The position numbers were made by a program, and so were the translations under genes. Shown in pieces: positions 12,559 through 21,905 of a stretch of 64,000 bases of DNA; position 1 is the stretch's first letter, and the number at the start of each line of letters is the position of its first letter. Under the pieces are notes generated by a model. That model was not told the origin of the DNA. It was given only the letters and a program-made list of their open reading frames with translations, and made no database searches. Source of the DNA: Amycolatopsis sp. FBCC-B4732 (GTDB lineage Bacteria; Actinomycetota; Actinomycetes; Mycobacteriales; Pseudonocardiaceae); contig NZ_CP095376.1 in the NCBI RefSeq assembly GCF_023008405.1, positions 6,428,501 through 6,492,500 of the forward strand, in the 5' to 3' direction.

Positions 12559-13596
12559 TCACCAGCCCTCCGGCGGCTCCACGAAGGCCTTGCCGAGATC
12601 ACGCGTGAGCGCGAGGGTCCGGCGCATCCAGTCCGGCGTCGCACCGGCGAGACCGCAGGCGGGGGTGGGAACGGCGCGTTCCGCGAGGACGCTGCGGTTG
12701 AAGCCGAGCCGGTCGGCCAGCCGGAACGCGGGCTCGCCGACGTCTTTGAGGCTGATCGGAGACGAAGGTGCCGTGGTGGGGACCGCTCCCATGAACAGCG
12801 TCGCCCCGCCGTCCCAGACCTCGCCGATCTCGTCCAGGAACGCGGCGGACGCACCATCGAGCGCGTTCAGGTCGAAGGCCAGCGCGTCCGCGCCGGCTTC
12901 GCGCAGCAGACCGAGCGGCGGCTTGCCGGCGCAACAGTGCAGGATCACCGGCCGGCCGGTGATCCGCCGGGCGCCCTCGATCACGGTGGCGAGCAGGTCA
13001 CGGGCCTCGGGCTCCGGCACCGCGGAGACGTTCCCATAGCCGGACGGCGTCGACAGCCCGCCGGCGAGCACCGTCGGCAACGACGGCTCGTCGAACTGGA
13101 CGACCACCGGCGCTCCCGTCCTGGCCTGCACCTCCGCGACGTGAACTGCGAGTCCGTCCAGCAGGGACGACGTGAAATCTCGTAAGGCACCGTGATCGGT
13201 GAGCACCCGGTGGCCCCTGGGCAGCTCGATCCCGGCACCGAGCGTCCACGGCCCGGCAAGCTGGACCTTGAAGACCGGCGGAGTGGCCCCGGTCTTCTCG
13301 CGCACCTCCTGGACCGCGTCGAGATCCCAGCGAAGCAGGTCGACCGCACGACGATGCTCGTGACCAGGCCGGGGCGCGACGCGATAGCCGCTCGGGACGA
13401 CGTCGACGGCCAGGTCGACCAGCAGCGCAGCGGTTCGGCCCAGCATGTCCGCCCCGACACCGCGGGCCGGCAGCTCGGGTAGGTGCGGGAAGTCGGGCAG
13501 CTCACCGAACACGACCGCCGCCGCTTCCGCGGGATCGGTACCAGGCATCGAACCGATCGCTGTCGCGGCACCCAGGGGCCAAAGTCGCTCACTCAC
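12559..13596 (-). CDS. MetE C-terminal-like (cobalamin-independent methionine synthase family) protein
   Basis: 345 residues resembling only the catalytic C-terminal barrel of cobalamin-independent methionine synthase/uroporphyrinogen decarboxylase-like TIM barrels. Landmarks are the start GAATAIGSMPGTDP, the central QLAGPWTLGAGIELPRG and VVQFDEPSLPTVLAG, and HCCAGKPPLGLL, where His/Cys residues suggest a zinc/thiol site. It lacks the N-terminal half of true MetE, so methionine synthesis from methyl-tetrahydrofolate is not assured. Starts at GTG (13596). The position next to ligA corresponds to Rv3015c. Confidence 0.8.
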   Translation of the reverse strand: MSERLWPLGAATAIGSMPGTDPAEAAAVVFGELPDFPHLPELPARGVGADMLGRTAALLVDLAVDVVPSGYRVAPRPGHEHRRAVDLLRWDLDAVQEVREKTGATPPVFKVQLAGPWTLGAGIELPRGHRVLTDHGALRDFTSSLLDGLAVHVAEVQARTGAPVVVQFDEPSLPTVLAGGLSTPSGYGNVSAVPEPEARDLLATVIEGARRITGRPVILHCCAGKPPLGLLREAGADALAFDLNALDGASAAFLDEIGEVWDGGATLFMGAVPTTAPSSPISLKDVGEPAFRLADRLGFNRSVLAERAVPTPACGLAGATPDWMRRTLALTRDLGKAFVEPPEGW

Positions 13597-13730
13597 GACC
13601 GCTCATTCTGGTCGACCACCAGCCGACGACACCGACCGGGCCACCTCGCCCGCCGTCGTCGATGCGGACATTCGCCGCATTTCCGTTTACCGCCGCCACA
13701 AGCGGGTCCGCGCGGATAGGCTGACCGGCC

Positions 13731-14558
13731 ATGACGAGTACGCCACCGCAGCCGGGCTGGTACCCCGACGCGCGGGACCCCCGTCTGCACCGATGGTGGG
13801 ACGGCCGGGCCTGGACCGCCAACACCCGGCCCGCTCACCAGGCGCCCCCACCACCGAGCGACTCGACGCCGATCGAGCTGGACATCGAACGCGGCCACGA
13901 CCCCGGTCGGATCCAGAACCAGGTCGCCCGCGCGACACGCGGCCGCGGCGCGGCGCACAACGGCGGCGGGACCCTGTTCACCGAGCCGGTGCTGGTGGTC
14001 AACCAGCGCGCCAAGCTGATCGAGATGGCCAACGAGTTCGGCGTCTTCGACCAGCAAGGCAACCGCCTCGGCGGCGTCGTCGAAGTCGGCCAGAGCACGC
14101 TGAAGAAGGCCATCCGGCTCCTGACCAAGTACGACCAGTTCCTGACCCACAAGTTCGAGGTCCGCGACGCCAACCACAGCACCGTGCTGAAGGTGACCCG
14201 CCCCGCGAAGGTGTTCAAGTCACGCTTCCTGGTCACGCGGGCCGACGAGACCCCGATCGGCGAGATCGTCCAGGAGAACGTCTTCGGGAAGATCCGGTTC
14301 GGCTTCGTCGTGGACGGCCGCTCCGTCGGCGGAATCTTCGCCGAAAACTGGCGAGCCTGGAACTTCTCGATCCGCGACCACGCCGGCACCGAAGTCGCCC
14401 GGGTGACCAAGACGTGGGGCGGATTCATCAAGGCCGCCTTCACGACAGCCGACAACTATGTCGTGGAGATCCCCCACCCGCTGCCGGATCCGCTGGCCAG
14501 CATGGTCGTCGCCGCGGCCCTCACGATCGACACCGCACTGAAGCAAGACACCGACTGA
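13731..14558 (+). CDS. DUF2510 and scramblase-like (LURP-one fold) protein
   Basis: 275 residues. Residues 5-35 form a DUF2510 module (PGWYPDARDPRLHRWWDGRAWT), a short tryptophan-rich domain typical of actinobacterial envelope-associated proteins. Residues 80-265 match the phospholipid scramblase/LURP-one family (LVVNQRAKLIEMANEFGVFDQQGNRLG, then repeated beta-hairpins with FGKIRFGFVVDG and WRAWNFSIRDHAG). The C-terminal hydrophobic helix ASMVVAAALTIDTAL may contact membrane. Scramblase activity is not established for bacterial members. TAGGCT at 13717-13722 lies 8 bases before the ATG and no Shine-Dalgarno is present, so the mRNA may be leaderless. Confidence 0.82.
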   Translation: MTSTPPQPGWYPDARDPRLHRWWDGRAWTANTRPAHQAPPPPSDSTPIELDIERGHDPGRIQNQVARATRGRGAAHNGGGTLFTEPVLVVNQRAKLIEMANEFGVFDQQGNRLGGVVEVGQSTLKKAIRLLTKYDQFLTHKFEVRDANHSTVLKVTRPAKVFKSRFLVTRADETPIGEIVQENVFGKIRFGFVVDGRSVGGIFAENWRAWNFSIRDHAGTEVARVTKTWGGFIKAAFTTADNYVVEIPHPLPDPLASMVVAAALTIDTALKQDTD

Positions 14559-14663
14559 TCGAGTGACCGGTGTCTCATCTTCTCCAGGTGGACAGCGGGC
14601 CCGGCACGGCTCAATGTGAAGAAAGGCCGGGACACCGCAGTCTCGCCGGGACGGGAGGTCACC

Positions 14664-15707
14664 GTGGAACCGTTGCCGGAAAACAGCGACAGGAACTGGA
14701 CCGAGCCCGGGATCTACGAGGTCTCGGCCGGTGTCTACCGGATCCCCCTGCCGCTGCCGAACGACGGTCTGCGCGCGGTCAACGTCTACGCGGTCACCGA
14801 TGGCGAGAAGCTGGTCCTGGTCGACTCGGGCTGGGCGCTGACCGTGGCCCGGCAACAGCTTGCGGACGCCCTCGGCGGCATCGGCGCGGAACTCGGTGAC
14901 GTAAGCGAATTCCTGGTGACCCACGTGCACCGGGACCACTATTCGCAGGCGGTGGTCCTCCGCCGTGAGTTCGGCTCGAAGATCGCCCTCGGCCAGGACG
15001 AGGAGCCCTCGCTCAAGGCATCGGGCAATCCCGACCGCCTGCCCATGGAGGCCCAGGTCGACCTCTTGTTCCAGGCCGGGGCAGGCGAAGTCGTCGAAGC
15101 GCTCGCCCGGGAATTCGGCACCGACCGGCGCCACACGGAAGCCGATCTCTGGGAAGCGCCCGACGAATGGCTGACACCGGGCCGCCGGCCGATCCTGCCC
15201 GGTCGCGACTTCGACGTCGTCGCCACTCCCGGACACACGGCCGGGCACGTGGTCTTCATCGACGACACCGCCGAACTGTTGTTCTCCGGCGACCACGTGC
15301 TACCGCACATCACGCCCTCGATCGGGTTTCAGCCCGTACCCGCCGAGTTGCCGCTCAACGACTTCATCGAATCCCTCCGCTTGGTTCGCGCGATGCCGGA
15401 CCGCCGGCTGCTTCCCTCGCATGGCCCTGTGTCCGACAGTGTGCACACACGAGTCGACGAACTGCTGGAACATCATCGGCAGCGCCTCGAGACGATGGGC
15501 TCGCAGATCGCCGCCGGAGCCACGACCGCCAACGAAGCCGCACACCGGGTCGGCTGGACCCGCCGGAACCGCAAGCTGTCCGAAATGGACTCGTTCAACC
15601 AGATGCTCGCGGTGCTGGAAACAGCGGCTCACCTCGACCTGCTGGCATCGCAAGGAAAACTGAACACGCAGATCGTCGACGGCGTTCGGCACTACACGGT
15701 GGCTTGA
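14664..15707 (+). CDS. MBL-fold metallo-hydrolase
   Basis: 347 residues of the metallo-beta-lactamase superfamily. The metal-binding signature THVHRDHYSQ (HxHxDH) is intact, followed by ATPGHTAGHVVF and the bridging Asp in LFSGDHVLPH; a late SHGP supplies the last His. A C-terminal winged-helix-like segment (ANEAAHRVGWTRR...LLASQGKLNTQIVDG) is typical of the glyoxalase II-like/LACTB2 group. The GTG at 14664 is preferred because GGGAGG lies 5 bases upstream; an in-frame ATG at 14616 would add 16 residues without a ribosome site. The substrate is unknown. Confidence 0.85.
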   Translation: MEPLPENSDRNWTEPGIYEVSAGVYRIPLPLPNDGLRAVNVYAVTDGEKLVLVDSGWALTVARQQLADALGGIGAELGDVSEFLVTHVHRDHYSQAVVLRREFGSKIALGQDEEPSLKASGNPDRLPMEAQVDLLFQAGAGEVVEALAREFGTDRRHTEADLWEAPDEWLTPGRRPILPGRDFDVVATPGHTAGHVVFIDDTAELLFSGDHVLPHITPSIGFQPVPAELPLNDFIESLRLVRAMPDRRLLPSHGPVSDSVHTRVDELLEHHRQRLETMGSQIAAGATTANEAAHRVGWTRRNRKLSEMDSFNQMLAVLETAAHLDLLASQGKLNTQIVDGVRHYTVA

Positions 15708-15786
15708 TGATCGCGTAGGGCAGCACCGGGAGTAGCTGCCTCGTAACAGCGTCAGCTGTCGCCTGGTGTCCTGCATACTGGGTGAA

Positions 15787-16188
15787 ATGGATGTCATCAG
15801 ACGCGCCCGCACCACGGACATCGAGGCGCTCGTGCGCCTGTTCGGTACACCGGGCGAGCAGCTGACAGCCACACTCCGTGAGCTCATGAACACCCCTCAT
15901 GTCACACTGGTCGTGGCCGAGGACGACAACGGCATCGTCGGCACCGCCCAGCTGACGGTCCTTCGAGGGCTCTCGTGGGACGGAGCAGCCCGCGGCCTGC
16001 TCGAGGGCATCCGCGCTTCCCGGCGCGGCGTGACGAGCGCACTTCTGTCCTGGGGCATCAACGAGGCCCGCCGACGAAGCTGCACGCGCGTCCATCTGGA
16101 TTCCGGCCTCACCCGGGGCGATCTACGAGAGTTCTACGCACGCTTCGGTTTCGAGCACAGCTATGACGGGTTCACCCGCGCGCTGTGA
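15787..16188 (+). CDS. GNAT-like protein with degraded acetyl-CoA loop
   Basis: 133 residues with a GNAT-like pattern: MDVIRRARTTDIEALVRLF at the start, TLVVAEDDNGIVGTAQLTVLRGL in the core strands, and a REFYARFGFEHSYDGF ending. The pyrophosphate-binding loop expected as R/Q-x-x-G-x-G/A reads ASRRGVTSALLSW, so only one glycine remains. It may be inactive or may bind another ligand. CATACT (15774-15779) lies 7 bases before the ATG, suggesting a leaderless start. The next gene, 10 bases downstream, is a related GNAT with an intact loop. Confidence 0.75.
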   Translation: MDVIRRARTTDIEALVRLFGTPGEQLTATLRELMNTPHVTLVVAEDDNGIVGTAQLTVLRGLSWDGAARGLLEGIRASRRGVTSALLSWGINEARRRSCTRVHLDSGLTRGDLREFYARFGFEHSYDGFTRAL

Positions 16189-16198
16189 TACTGGCGCC

Positions 16199-16651
16199 GT
16201 GACCGAATACGTGATCCGCAAAGCAAGACGTGAGGACATCGGTGCGATCGTGCGCATGCTGGCGGACGACCAGTTAGGTGCTACCCGAGACGATCCCACC
16301 GACCTCGATCCCTACCTGCGTGCCTTCGATGAAATCGTCAAGGACCCCAACCAATTGCTGGTCGTCGTCACGCACAACGACCAACCGGTCGGGACACTGC
16401 AACTGACGATCATTCCCGGACTGGCCCGGCGAGGGGCGCTTCGCGGTCAGATCGAGGCCGTACGGATCCACGCCGACCACCGCGGCTCCGGACTCGGCGC
16501 CGACCTCGTGCATTGGGCGATCACCGAGTCACGGCGTCGCGAGTGCGCACTCGTGCAGCTCACGTCGGATACCTCCAGAACCGACGCACATCGCTTCTAC
16601 GAGCGCCTTGGTTTCACACCGAGCCACACGGGATTCAAACTCAAGCTCTAA
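16199..16651 (+). CDS. GNAT family N-acetyltransferase
   Basis: 150 residues, complete GNAT fold: VIRKARREDIGAIVRML at the N-terminus, VGTLQLTIIPGLARRGA in the central strands, an intact acetyl-CoA loop AVRIHADHRGSGLGADLVHWAI, and the C-terminal HRFYERLGFTPSHTGFKLKL. The GTG at 16199 is chosen because the protein then begins directly at the conserved first strand; upstream codons overlap the previous gene. It resembles its upstream neighbour over most of its length (tandem duplicates). The acceptor is unknown. Confidence 0.85.
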   Translation: MTEYVIRKARREDIGAIVRMLADDQLGATRDDPTDLDPYLRAFDEIVKDPNQLLVVVTHNDQPVGTLQLTIIPGLARRGALRGQIEAVRIHADHRGSGLGADLVHWAITESRRRECALVQLTSDTSRTDAHRFYERLGFTPSHTGFKLKL

Positions 16652-16780
16652 ACCCACCCACCAACCTCGATTCAGTCCACTTCGGACTCTCAACCGCTCA
16701 ATTCGCCTCGTGTACGCCCAGACACGGACGCCCACGCACGCGACGATTCCGAATGAATCTTATTACGTCAAGCCGCGAAC

Positions 16781-16803
16781 GGCGCGAACGGACCGTTCGC
16801 GCC
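16781..16803. terminator. perfect inverted repeat, probable terminator or operator
   Basis: Two 11-bp arms, GGCGCGAACGG and CCGTTCGCGCC, are separated by a single A, giving a 23-bp near-perfect palindrome between the GNAT pair and the DUF222 gene. There is no T-run after it (CTTTCACC follows), and a one-base gap is poor for a hairpin loop unless the inner pairs open. A dimeric repressor site is the alternative. Confidence 0.5.
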
Positions 16804-16867
16804 CTTTCACCACCCTTTCCCGCGAATCTCGATGACTTTCGTTGCGAGCCGTCGTACGGTCGGACTC

Positions 16868-18142
16868 ATGGCACCTTCACAACCAGTCCACAAGCTCGTC
16901 CCTGCAACCGACCCCTCGGGCAGTGACGACAGACTCCCCATGATGCTGCGATCGGTCCGATGTGATCCGGAATCGTTGCAGCGTATGAAAGACGACCAAG
17001 TCGTCGACCTCATCCGCGACACCGACGCGGAGATCTCCAAGCTGCAAGCTGTTCAGCTGAGAGCGATCGCAAATTTGAGCGTGCGGCGGAGACGGGCGCC
17101 CAGCGCGGCTTCGGAAGTAGCACTCGCCCTGTCCATAACGGAACACCGCGCCAGAGCCATCGTTTCCGCGGCCAGCGCACTGATCGTCCGGCTCCCCCGC
17201 ATGTTGAACCTCATGGACGACGGCAGACTCGACCTGTACCGCGCCATGAAGGTCACCGACGCGACGGCCTGGCTGTCCCAAGAACACGTAGGCGCCGTCG
17301 ACGCGACGCTCGAAGACCGAGTGCAGGGAAGGAACGCCACGCAGGTTCGCCGCGCAGCGACCTACGCGGCCGCGCAAGCCGATCCGGAAGGGGCCGCGCT
17401 CCGCACCGAGCAGAAACTGGTCGAGCGGCGATTCGTGCTGCATCACCAGGACACCGGCGTGACCCACCTTTCGGTCAACAACGCACCCACCGAGAAGGCG
17501 ACCGCCGCCTATGCCCGCATCGATCGGGCCGCTCGGGCGTTAAAGACTCCGGAGGAGGCGCGCACCCTCGATCAGCTCCGCGCGGATGTGGCCATGGATT
17601 TGCTGCTCAGCGGCACAGGCGGTCCGAGCGAGCGCACCGAGGTCTTCCTGCACATCGACCTGGACACCTACCTCGGCATCAGCGAAACGCCGGCGGCGTT
17701 GGCCGGTCGCGGGCCTATCGCCGCCGCGGTGGCCCGCCACATCATCGGCGGGCCCGACACGGCACTGCGACGGGTTCTCACCGACCCGCGTACCGGCCAG
17801 GCACTCGAACTCTCGCCGACGCGCTATCCCCTCCACCAGGACGAGTTCATCCGGGTCCGGGACCAGGAATGCCGGCAGCCGGGATGCACACGTCCCGCAC
17901 AGAATTGCGGGGTCGAAGCGACGCGTCCCGAGGGCGGCCCCGAAGGGACGCCGGATCAGCCCGTCACCTACTGCTCACGACATCGCAACCTGAAGAGGCA
18001 GCCCGGCTGGGACTACGAAGTCAGCTCGGACGGCACCGTGAACGTCGCGACGCCGGCGGGGCAGGTGCATTCGACGACACCACCGTCGATCCAGCCGGAT
18101 CGACGTCGAGGCAACCGAAGCCGGAAGAAAGCGCGGAAGTGA
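16868..18142 (+). CDS. DUF222 (13E12-type) protein with degenerate HNH nuclease motif
   Basis: 424 residues. Most of the protein is the DUF222 domain common in actinobacterial 13E12 repeat proteins (LRAIANLSVRRR through LDQLRADVAMDLLLSG). The C-terminal HNH module is recognisable (FIRVRDQECRQPGCTRPAQ ... VTYCSRHRNLKRQPGWDYEV) but the usual D-H pair after the second Cys pair reads GVEATRP, and the late HH pair is RHRN, so nuclease activity is doubtful. ATG at 16868 is chosen because TACGGT (16855-16860) lies 7 bases upstream with ATGACT 17 bases before it, fitting a leaderless promoter; an ATG at 16832 would add 12 residues. Codon usage is less GC-rich than neighbouring housekeeping genes. Confidence 0.8.
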   Translation: MAPSQPVHKLVPATDPSGSDDRLPMMLRSVRCDPESLQRMKDDQVVDLIRDTDAEISKLQAVQLRAIANLSVRRRRAPSAASEVALALSITEHRARAIVSAASALIVRLPRMLNLMDDGRLDLYRAMKVTDATAWLSQEHVGAVDATLEDRVQGRNATQVRRAATYAAAQADPEGAALRTEQKLVERRFVLHHQDTGVTHLSVNNAPTEKATAAYARIDRAARALKTPEEARTLDQLRADVAMDLLLSGTGGPSERTEVFLHIDLDTYLGISETPAALAGRGPIAAAVARHIIGGPDTALRRVLTDPRTGQALELSPTRYPLHQDEFIRVRDQECRQPGCTRPAQNCGVEATRPEGGPEGTPDQPVTYCSRHRNLKRQPGWDYEVSSDGTVNVATPAGQVHSTTPPSIQPDRRRGNRSRKKARK

Positions 18143-18149
18143 TGGGTGA

Positions 18150-19241
18150 TCAGCGCGTACCCGAGATCTTCGCGCTGCCCAAAACGAGATCACCGTCTTC
18201 GGAGTCCGGCCGGTAGAGAACGACGACCTGGCCCGGAGCGACTCCGCGCAGCGGCTCACGCAGGTGCACTGTCATGGTGTCGGAATCCACGTCGGCGACC
18301 GCGTCGACGATGCCTCCGTGGGCCCGGACCTGAACCACGCACTCGGTCGGTTCGGTCAGCGGCCTGCCGCTAGGCCAAATCGCCCGATCGGCCTCGATCA
18401 CATCAACGCCGAGCTCGGCTACCGGGCCGACCTTGACGGAGCCGGACACCGGCTCGAGCGACAGGACGTACCGCGGGCGGCCGTCCGGCGCCGGAGCATC
18501 GATCCCGAGGCCCTTGCGCTGACCGATGGTGAATCCGTGCACTCCGGTGTGCCGGCCGAGGACCGCACCCGTCTCCGCGTCGACGAGCTCACCGGGACGC
18601 TGACCCAGACGGTTCTCGAGGAACTTCTTGGTGTCACCGTCCGGGATGAAGCAGATGTCGTGGCTGTCGGGCTTGTTGGCAACGGACAGGCCACGCCGCT
18701 CCGCCTCGGCCCGGACATCTGACTTCCAGGAATCGCCGAGAGGAAACATGGCGTGGCTGAGCTGTTCAGCTGTGAGGGAGGCGAGCACGTAGGACTGGTC
18801 CTTGCCGCTGTCCGCGCTACGACGCAACTCAGGCACGCCGTCGACGACAGAAAGACGCGCGTAGTGGCCGGTAGCGACAGCGTCGAACCCGAGCGCCATC
18901 GCCTTCTCGAGAAGAGCCTCGAACTTGATCTTCTCGTTGCAGGTCACGCATGGGTTAGGAGTGCGTCCGGCAGCGTATTCACCGACAAAGGTCTCGACGA
19001 CCTCCTCGGTGAAGCGCTCAGCGAAATCCCAAATGTAGAAAGGAATGCCGAGAATATCCGCAGCTCGCCGAGCATCGTGCGAATCTTCGATCGTGCAGCA
19101 CCCGCGCGAGCCGGTCCGCAACGTTCCCGGTTTGGCCGACAGCGCCAGGTGCACGCCGACGACGTCATGCCCGGCGTCCACCGCGCGCGCCGCGGCGACC
19201 GCCGAGTCCACTCCTCCGCTCATCGCGGCCAAAACCCGCAT
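18150..19241 (-). CDS. mnmA: tRNA-specific 2-thiouridylase
   Basis: 363 residues. Installs the 2-thio group on wobble uridine 34 of Lys, Glu and Gln tRNAs using sulfur relayed from a cysteine desulfurase. The PP-loop [12 protein letters not shown] binds ATP; catalytic Cys residues are in [12 protein letters not shown] and [18 protein letters not shown] and the C-terminal beta-barrel ([20 protein letters not shown]) are conserved. ATG at 19241 starts directly at the family N-terminus [10 protein letters not shown]; the longer frame upstream is inside the desulfurase gene. Four bases separate it from the cysteine desulfurase gene, which likely provides the sulfur. Confidence 0.97.
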   Translation of the reverse strand: MRVLAAMSGGVDSAVAAARAVDAGHDVVGVHLALSAKPGTLRTGSRGCCTIEDSHDARRAADILGIPFYIWDFAERFTEEVVETFVGEYAAGRTPNPCVTCNEKIKFEALLEKAMALGFDAVATGHYARLSVVDGVPELRRSADSGKDQSYVLASLTAEQLSHAMFPLGDSWKSDVRAEAERRGLSVANKPDSHDICFIPDGDTKKFLENRLGQRPGELVDAETGAVLGRHTGVHGFTIGQRKGLGIDAPAPDGRPRYVLSLEPVSGSVKVGPVAELGVDVIEADRAIWPSGRPLTEPTECVVQVRAHGGIVDAVADVDSDTMTVHLREPLRGVAPGQVVVLYRPDSEDGDLVLGSAKISGTR

Positions 19242-19245
19242 TGCC

Positions 19246-20442
19246 TTACACCTCTTGCTTCTGGGTCTGCTTGCGCATTCCGGCGAGACCGGCCTGCCGT
19301 GCGCGCAGGACGACTCCACCGATCTCGCTAGCCACTGCCTCGACATCCGCGGCAGTGGATGTGTGGCCAAGGGAAAAACGAAGGGAACCACGGGCCGCCG
19401 CCGGATCTGCTCCCATGGCGAGCAACACGTGGCTCGGCTGGGCGACGCCTGCAGTGCACGCCGATCCCGTCGAGCATTCAATGCCCTTGGCGTCGAGCAG
19501 CATCAGCAGGCTGTCGCCGGCACATCCTGGAAAGGTGAAATGAGCGTGGCTGGGCAGCCTTTCACCGTCTCCCCCGTTGAGGACAGCGTCAGGTACTTCG
19601 CGTTGGACGGCCTCGACGAGTTCGTCCCGCAGCCCCTCGACGCGCTTGGCGTACTCAGATCGGGTGGTGACACTGGTTCGGACCGCGGCCGCGAAACCCA
19701 CGATCGCCGGAACGTCCAAGGTGCCTGAGCGGACGTTGCGTTCCTGACCGCCGCCGTGCAGCAGGGGCGCGCAAGTCACATCCCGCCCGAGAAGGAGTGC
19801 TCCCACACCGAGCGGACCACCGAGCTTGTGCCCGGTCAGCGTCAGGGCCGACGCACCGCTGGCGGCGAAATCGACCGGAACAGCGCCGACAGCCTGAACC
19901 GCATCAGTGTGGAACGGGATTTCGAACTCGGCGCAAATCGCCGCCAGCTCGGCGATCGGGTTGATCGTGCCGACCTCGTTGTTCGCCCACATCGCGGTGG
20001 CAAGGGCCACGGATTCGGGGTCCGCGGCGATGGCAGCGCGGAGGACGTCGGGCGAGACGCGTCCCTGGCTGTCCACGTCGAGCAAGACGACCTCGGCGCC
20101 GCAGTGGTCTTCGAGCCATTCGACGGTGTCGAGCACTGCGTGGTGCTCCGCGGCACCGCACAGGACCCGACGGCGCTGCTCTCGTTCCTCGCTACGGGCC
20201 CAGTAGATGCCCTTGATCGCGAGGTTGTCGCTCTCGGTGCCTCCGCCGGTGAAAATCACCTCGGAGGGGCGAGCGCCCAGCGCGTCAGCGATCGTTTCGC
20301 GGGCTTCCTCGACCATTCGCCGAGCCCGGCGGCCCGAAGAATGCAGCGCGGAGGCGTTGCCCACGGTGGACAGCGCCTCGGTCATCGCCGCTACGGCTTC
20401 GGGCAACATCGGAGTGGTCGCCGCGTGGTCGAGATAGGTCAT
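19246..20442 (-). CDS. iscS: cysteine desulfurase (IscS/NifS type)
   Basis: 398 residues, PLP-dependent aminotransferase class V fold. Landmarks: YLDHAATTP start, AAEHHAVLD with the PLP-stacking His, [10 protein letters not shown] with the Asp/Gln that hold PLP, the Schiff-base lysine in [12 protein letters not shown], and the persulfide cysteine in [11 protein letters not shown]. Removes sulfur from cysteine as an enzyme-bound persulfide. Directly upstream of mnmA on the same strand, so tRNA thiolation is its most likely partner; whether it also serves Fe-S assembly cannot be seen. The symbol follows family naming. Confidence 0.95.
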   Translation of the reverse strand: MTYLDHAATTPMLPEAVAAMTEALSTVGNASALHSSGRRARRMVEEARETIADALGARPSEVIFTGGGTESDNLAIKGIYWARSEEREQRRRVLCGAAEHHAVLDTVEWLEDHCGAEVVLLDVDSQGRVSPDVLRAAIAADPESVALATAMWANNEVGTINPIAELAAICAEFEIPFHTDAVQAVGAVPVDFAASGASALTLTGHKLGGPLGVGALLLGRDVTCAPLLHGGGQERNVRSGTLDVPAIVGFAAAVRTSVTTRSEYAKRVEGLRDELVEAVQREVPDAVLNGGDGERLPSHAHFTFPGCAGDSLLMLLDAKGIECSTGSACTAGVAQPSHVLLAMGADPAAARGSLRFSLGHTSTAADVEAVASEIGGVVLRARQAGLAGMRKQTQKQEV

Positions 20443-20506
20443 CGCTCCATCAGGGTAGTCCGCTCCGGCGCGTGACCAAGCCCACCCTGGTCCTGTAAGT
20501 GGGCTG

Positions 20507-21871
20507 TCACACCTTCGACGGCCACCGCCCGGTCAACCGGACCCCCAGTAGCGCGAGTGCCACCAATGCCACTGTGAGCAGGGCCATCGCCGGGGAGGGG
20601 TCGAGGACCGAGCCGACCACGCCGAGCAGGACGCCGCCGAGGCCGATCAGCAAGGCCGAGCCCACCCAGTCGGCGAGCTGCATCGCCGAGGTGTTGAACC
20701 CGCGTTCACCTTCGGGTGAGTAGCGCAGCAGGAGAACGGATATCGCGGGCATCGCGATGCCCATGCCGGCGCCACCGACTGCGCAGGCCACGAATGCGAG
20801 CCAGCCGGGGCACCAAGGCTGGGAGACCAGGCCGAAGCCGACGAGTCCGGCCGCGACCAGCCAAAACCCCGTGCGCAGCGAGGCCTCTCTCGACCAGTTG
20901 AGGTATCGGCCCTGGGCTGCCGAGGCTGCGGACCAGCCCAGAGCCGTGATCGTCAGGGGTAGGCCGGCGAGAGCCGGGCTGTAGCCGTGGACCGCGCTCA
21001 TCGTCAGCGGTAGGTAGGCCTCCATCCCGGCGTACGCGCCCGCGATCAAGGCGCGGGAGGCGACGACTGTCGGCAGGCCGGGACGGGCGGTCAGCGTTCC
21101 GATCGGTAGGAGGGTTCGGAGGGCGTAGGCCAGGGACAGGAGGCCCACCGTGCCGTAGCCGAGGGCGAGGAGGGAGTGGTGCTGGGCCGCCCACGTCAGC
21201 GCTGCGACGCCGAGGGCGGCGATTATTGCCTGGAGCACGCTTGCGCGGCGGCCGTCGACCGCGGGCGTGTGCGTGGGTAGCCGTCGGACGACCACGGTCA
21301 GCATGGTCGCTCCGATGACCACGAGCGGGACAAGGCCGAGGAAGACCCAGCGCCAGCCGATGGTCACCGTCAGGAGGCCGGCCACCGATGGGCCGACGAC
21401 CGCCGGCAGGACCCATGCGGCCGCGTTGGCGGCGTAGATCACCGGGCGTTCGTGGTCGGTGAACGTCAGGGCGATCAGGAGTGAGACCGAAACCAGGAGC
21501 AGCCCCGAGCCGAAGCCCTGCAGGGCGCGGCCGAGGAGGAAGACCGGCATGCCGGTTGCCGCTCCTGCGACGACGAGGCCGGCCGCGAACAGTGCTGGGC
21601 CGGCGAGCAGCGCCGGGGCGGGGCCGCGGCGGTCGCCGATGCGGCCTGACAGCACCGTGGCGACCACGCTGGAGATCAGGAAGGTCGTGAACGGCCACGA
21701 GTACAGCGCCAGGCCGTGGAGGTCGGCTACCAGGGTCGGCATCGCCGTTGCCACGCCCATGTTCTCGAAAGCGACCAACGTGACCACCAACAACAGAGCG
21801 ACCGTGGTCAGCCGGTGTTCCGCACTCCAAAGCACGCTGCGGCGGGGTGCGGAGCCGATCGTCGAGGCCAT
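20507..21871 (-). CDS. MFS transporter, probable drug exporter
   Basis: 454 residues with about 12-14 hydrophobic helices. Helix 1 contains [27 protein letters not shown] in pieces of the DHA-type opening, and the MFS motif A appears after helix 2 as [12 protein letters not shown]. The helix 5 region carries a [14 protein letters not shown] sequence like antiporter motif C (G-x8-G-x3-G-P-x2-G-G), which indicates export rather than uptake. The LuxR-type regulator gene lies immediately upstream on the same strand (35 bases), so it probably shares a transcript. The substrate is unknown. Confidence 0.85.
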   Translation of the reverse strand: MASTIGSAPRRSVLWSAEHRLTTVALLLVVTLVAFENMGVATAMPTLVADLHGLALYSWPFTTFLISSVVATVLSGRIGDRRGPAPALLAGPALFAAGLVVAGAATGMPVFLLGRALQGFGSGLLLVSVSLLIALTFTDHERPVIYAANAAAWVLPAVVGPSVAGLLTVTIGWRWVFLGLVPLVVIGATMLTVVVRRLPTHTPAVDGRRASVLQAIIAALGVAALTWAAQHHSLLALGYGTVGLLSLAYALRTLLPIGTLTARPGLPTVVASRALIAGAYAGMEAYLPLTMSAVHGYSPALAGLPLTITALGWSAASAAQGRYLNWSREASLRTGFWLVAAGLVGFGLVSQPWCPGWLAFVACAVGGAGMGIAMPAISVLLLRYSPEGERGFNTSAMQLADWVGSALLIGLGGVLLGVVGSVLDPSPAMALLTVALVALALLGVRLTGRWPSKV

Positions 21872-21905
21872 GATCGGCAGCGTGCAACCTCCAGTCCGCT
21901 GGAGG

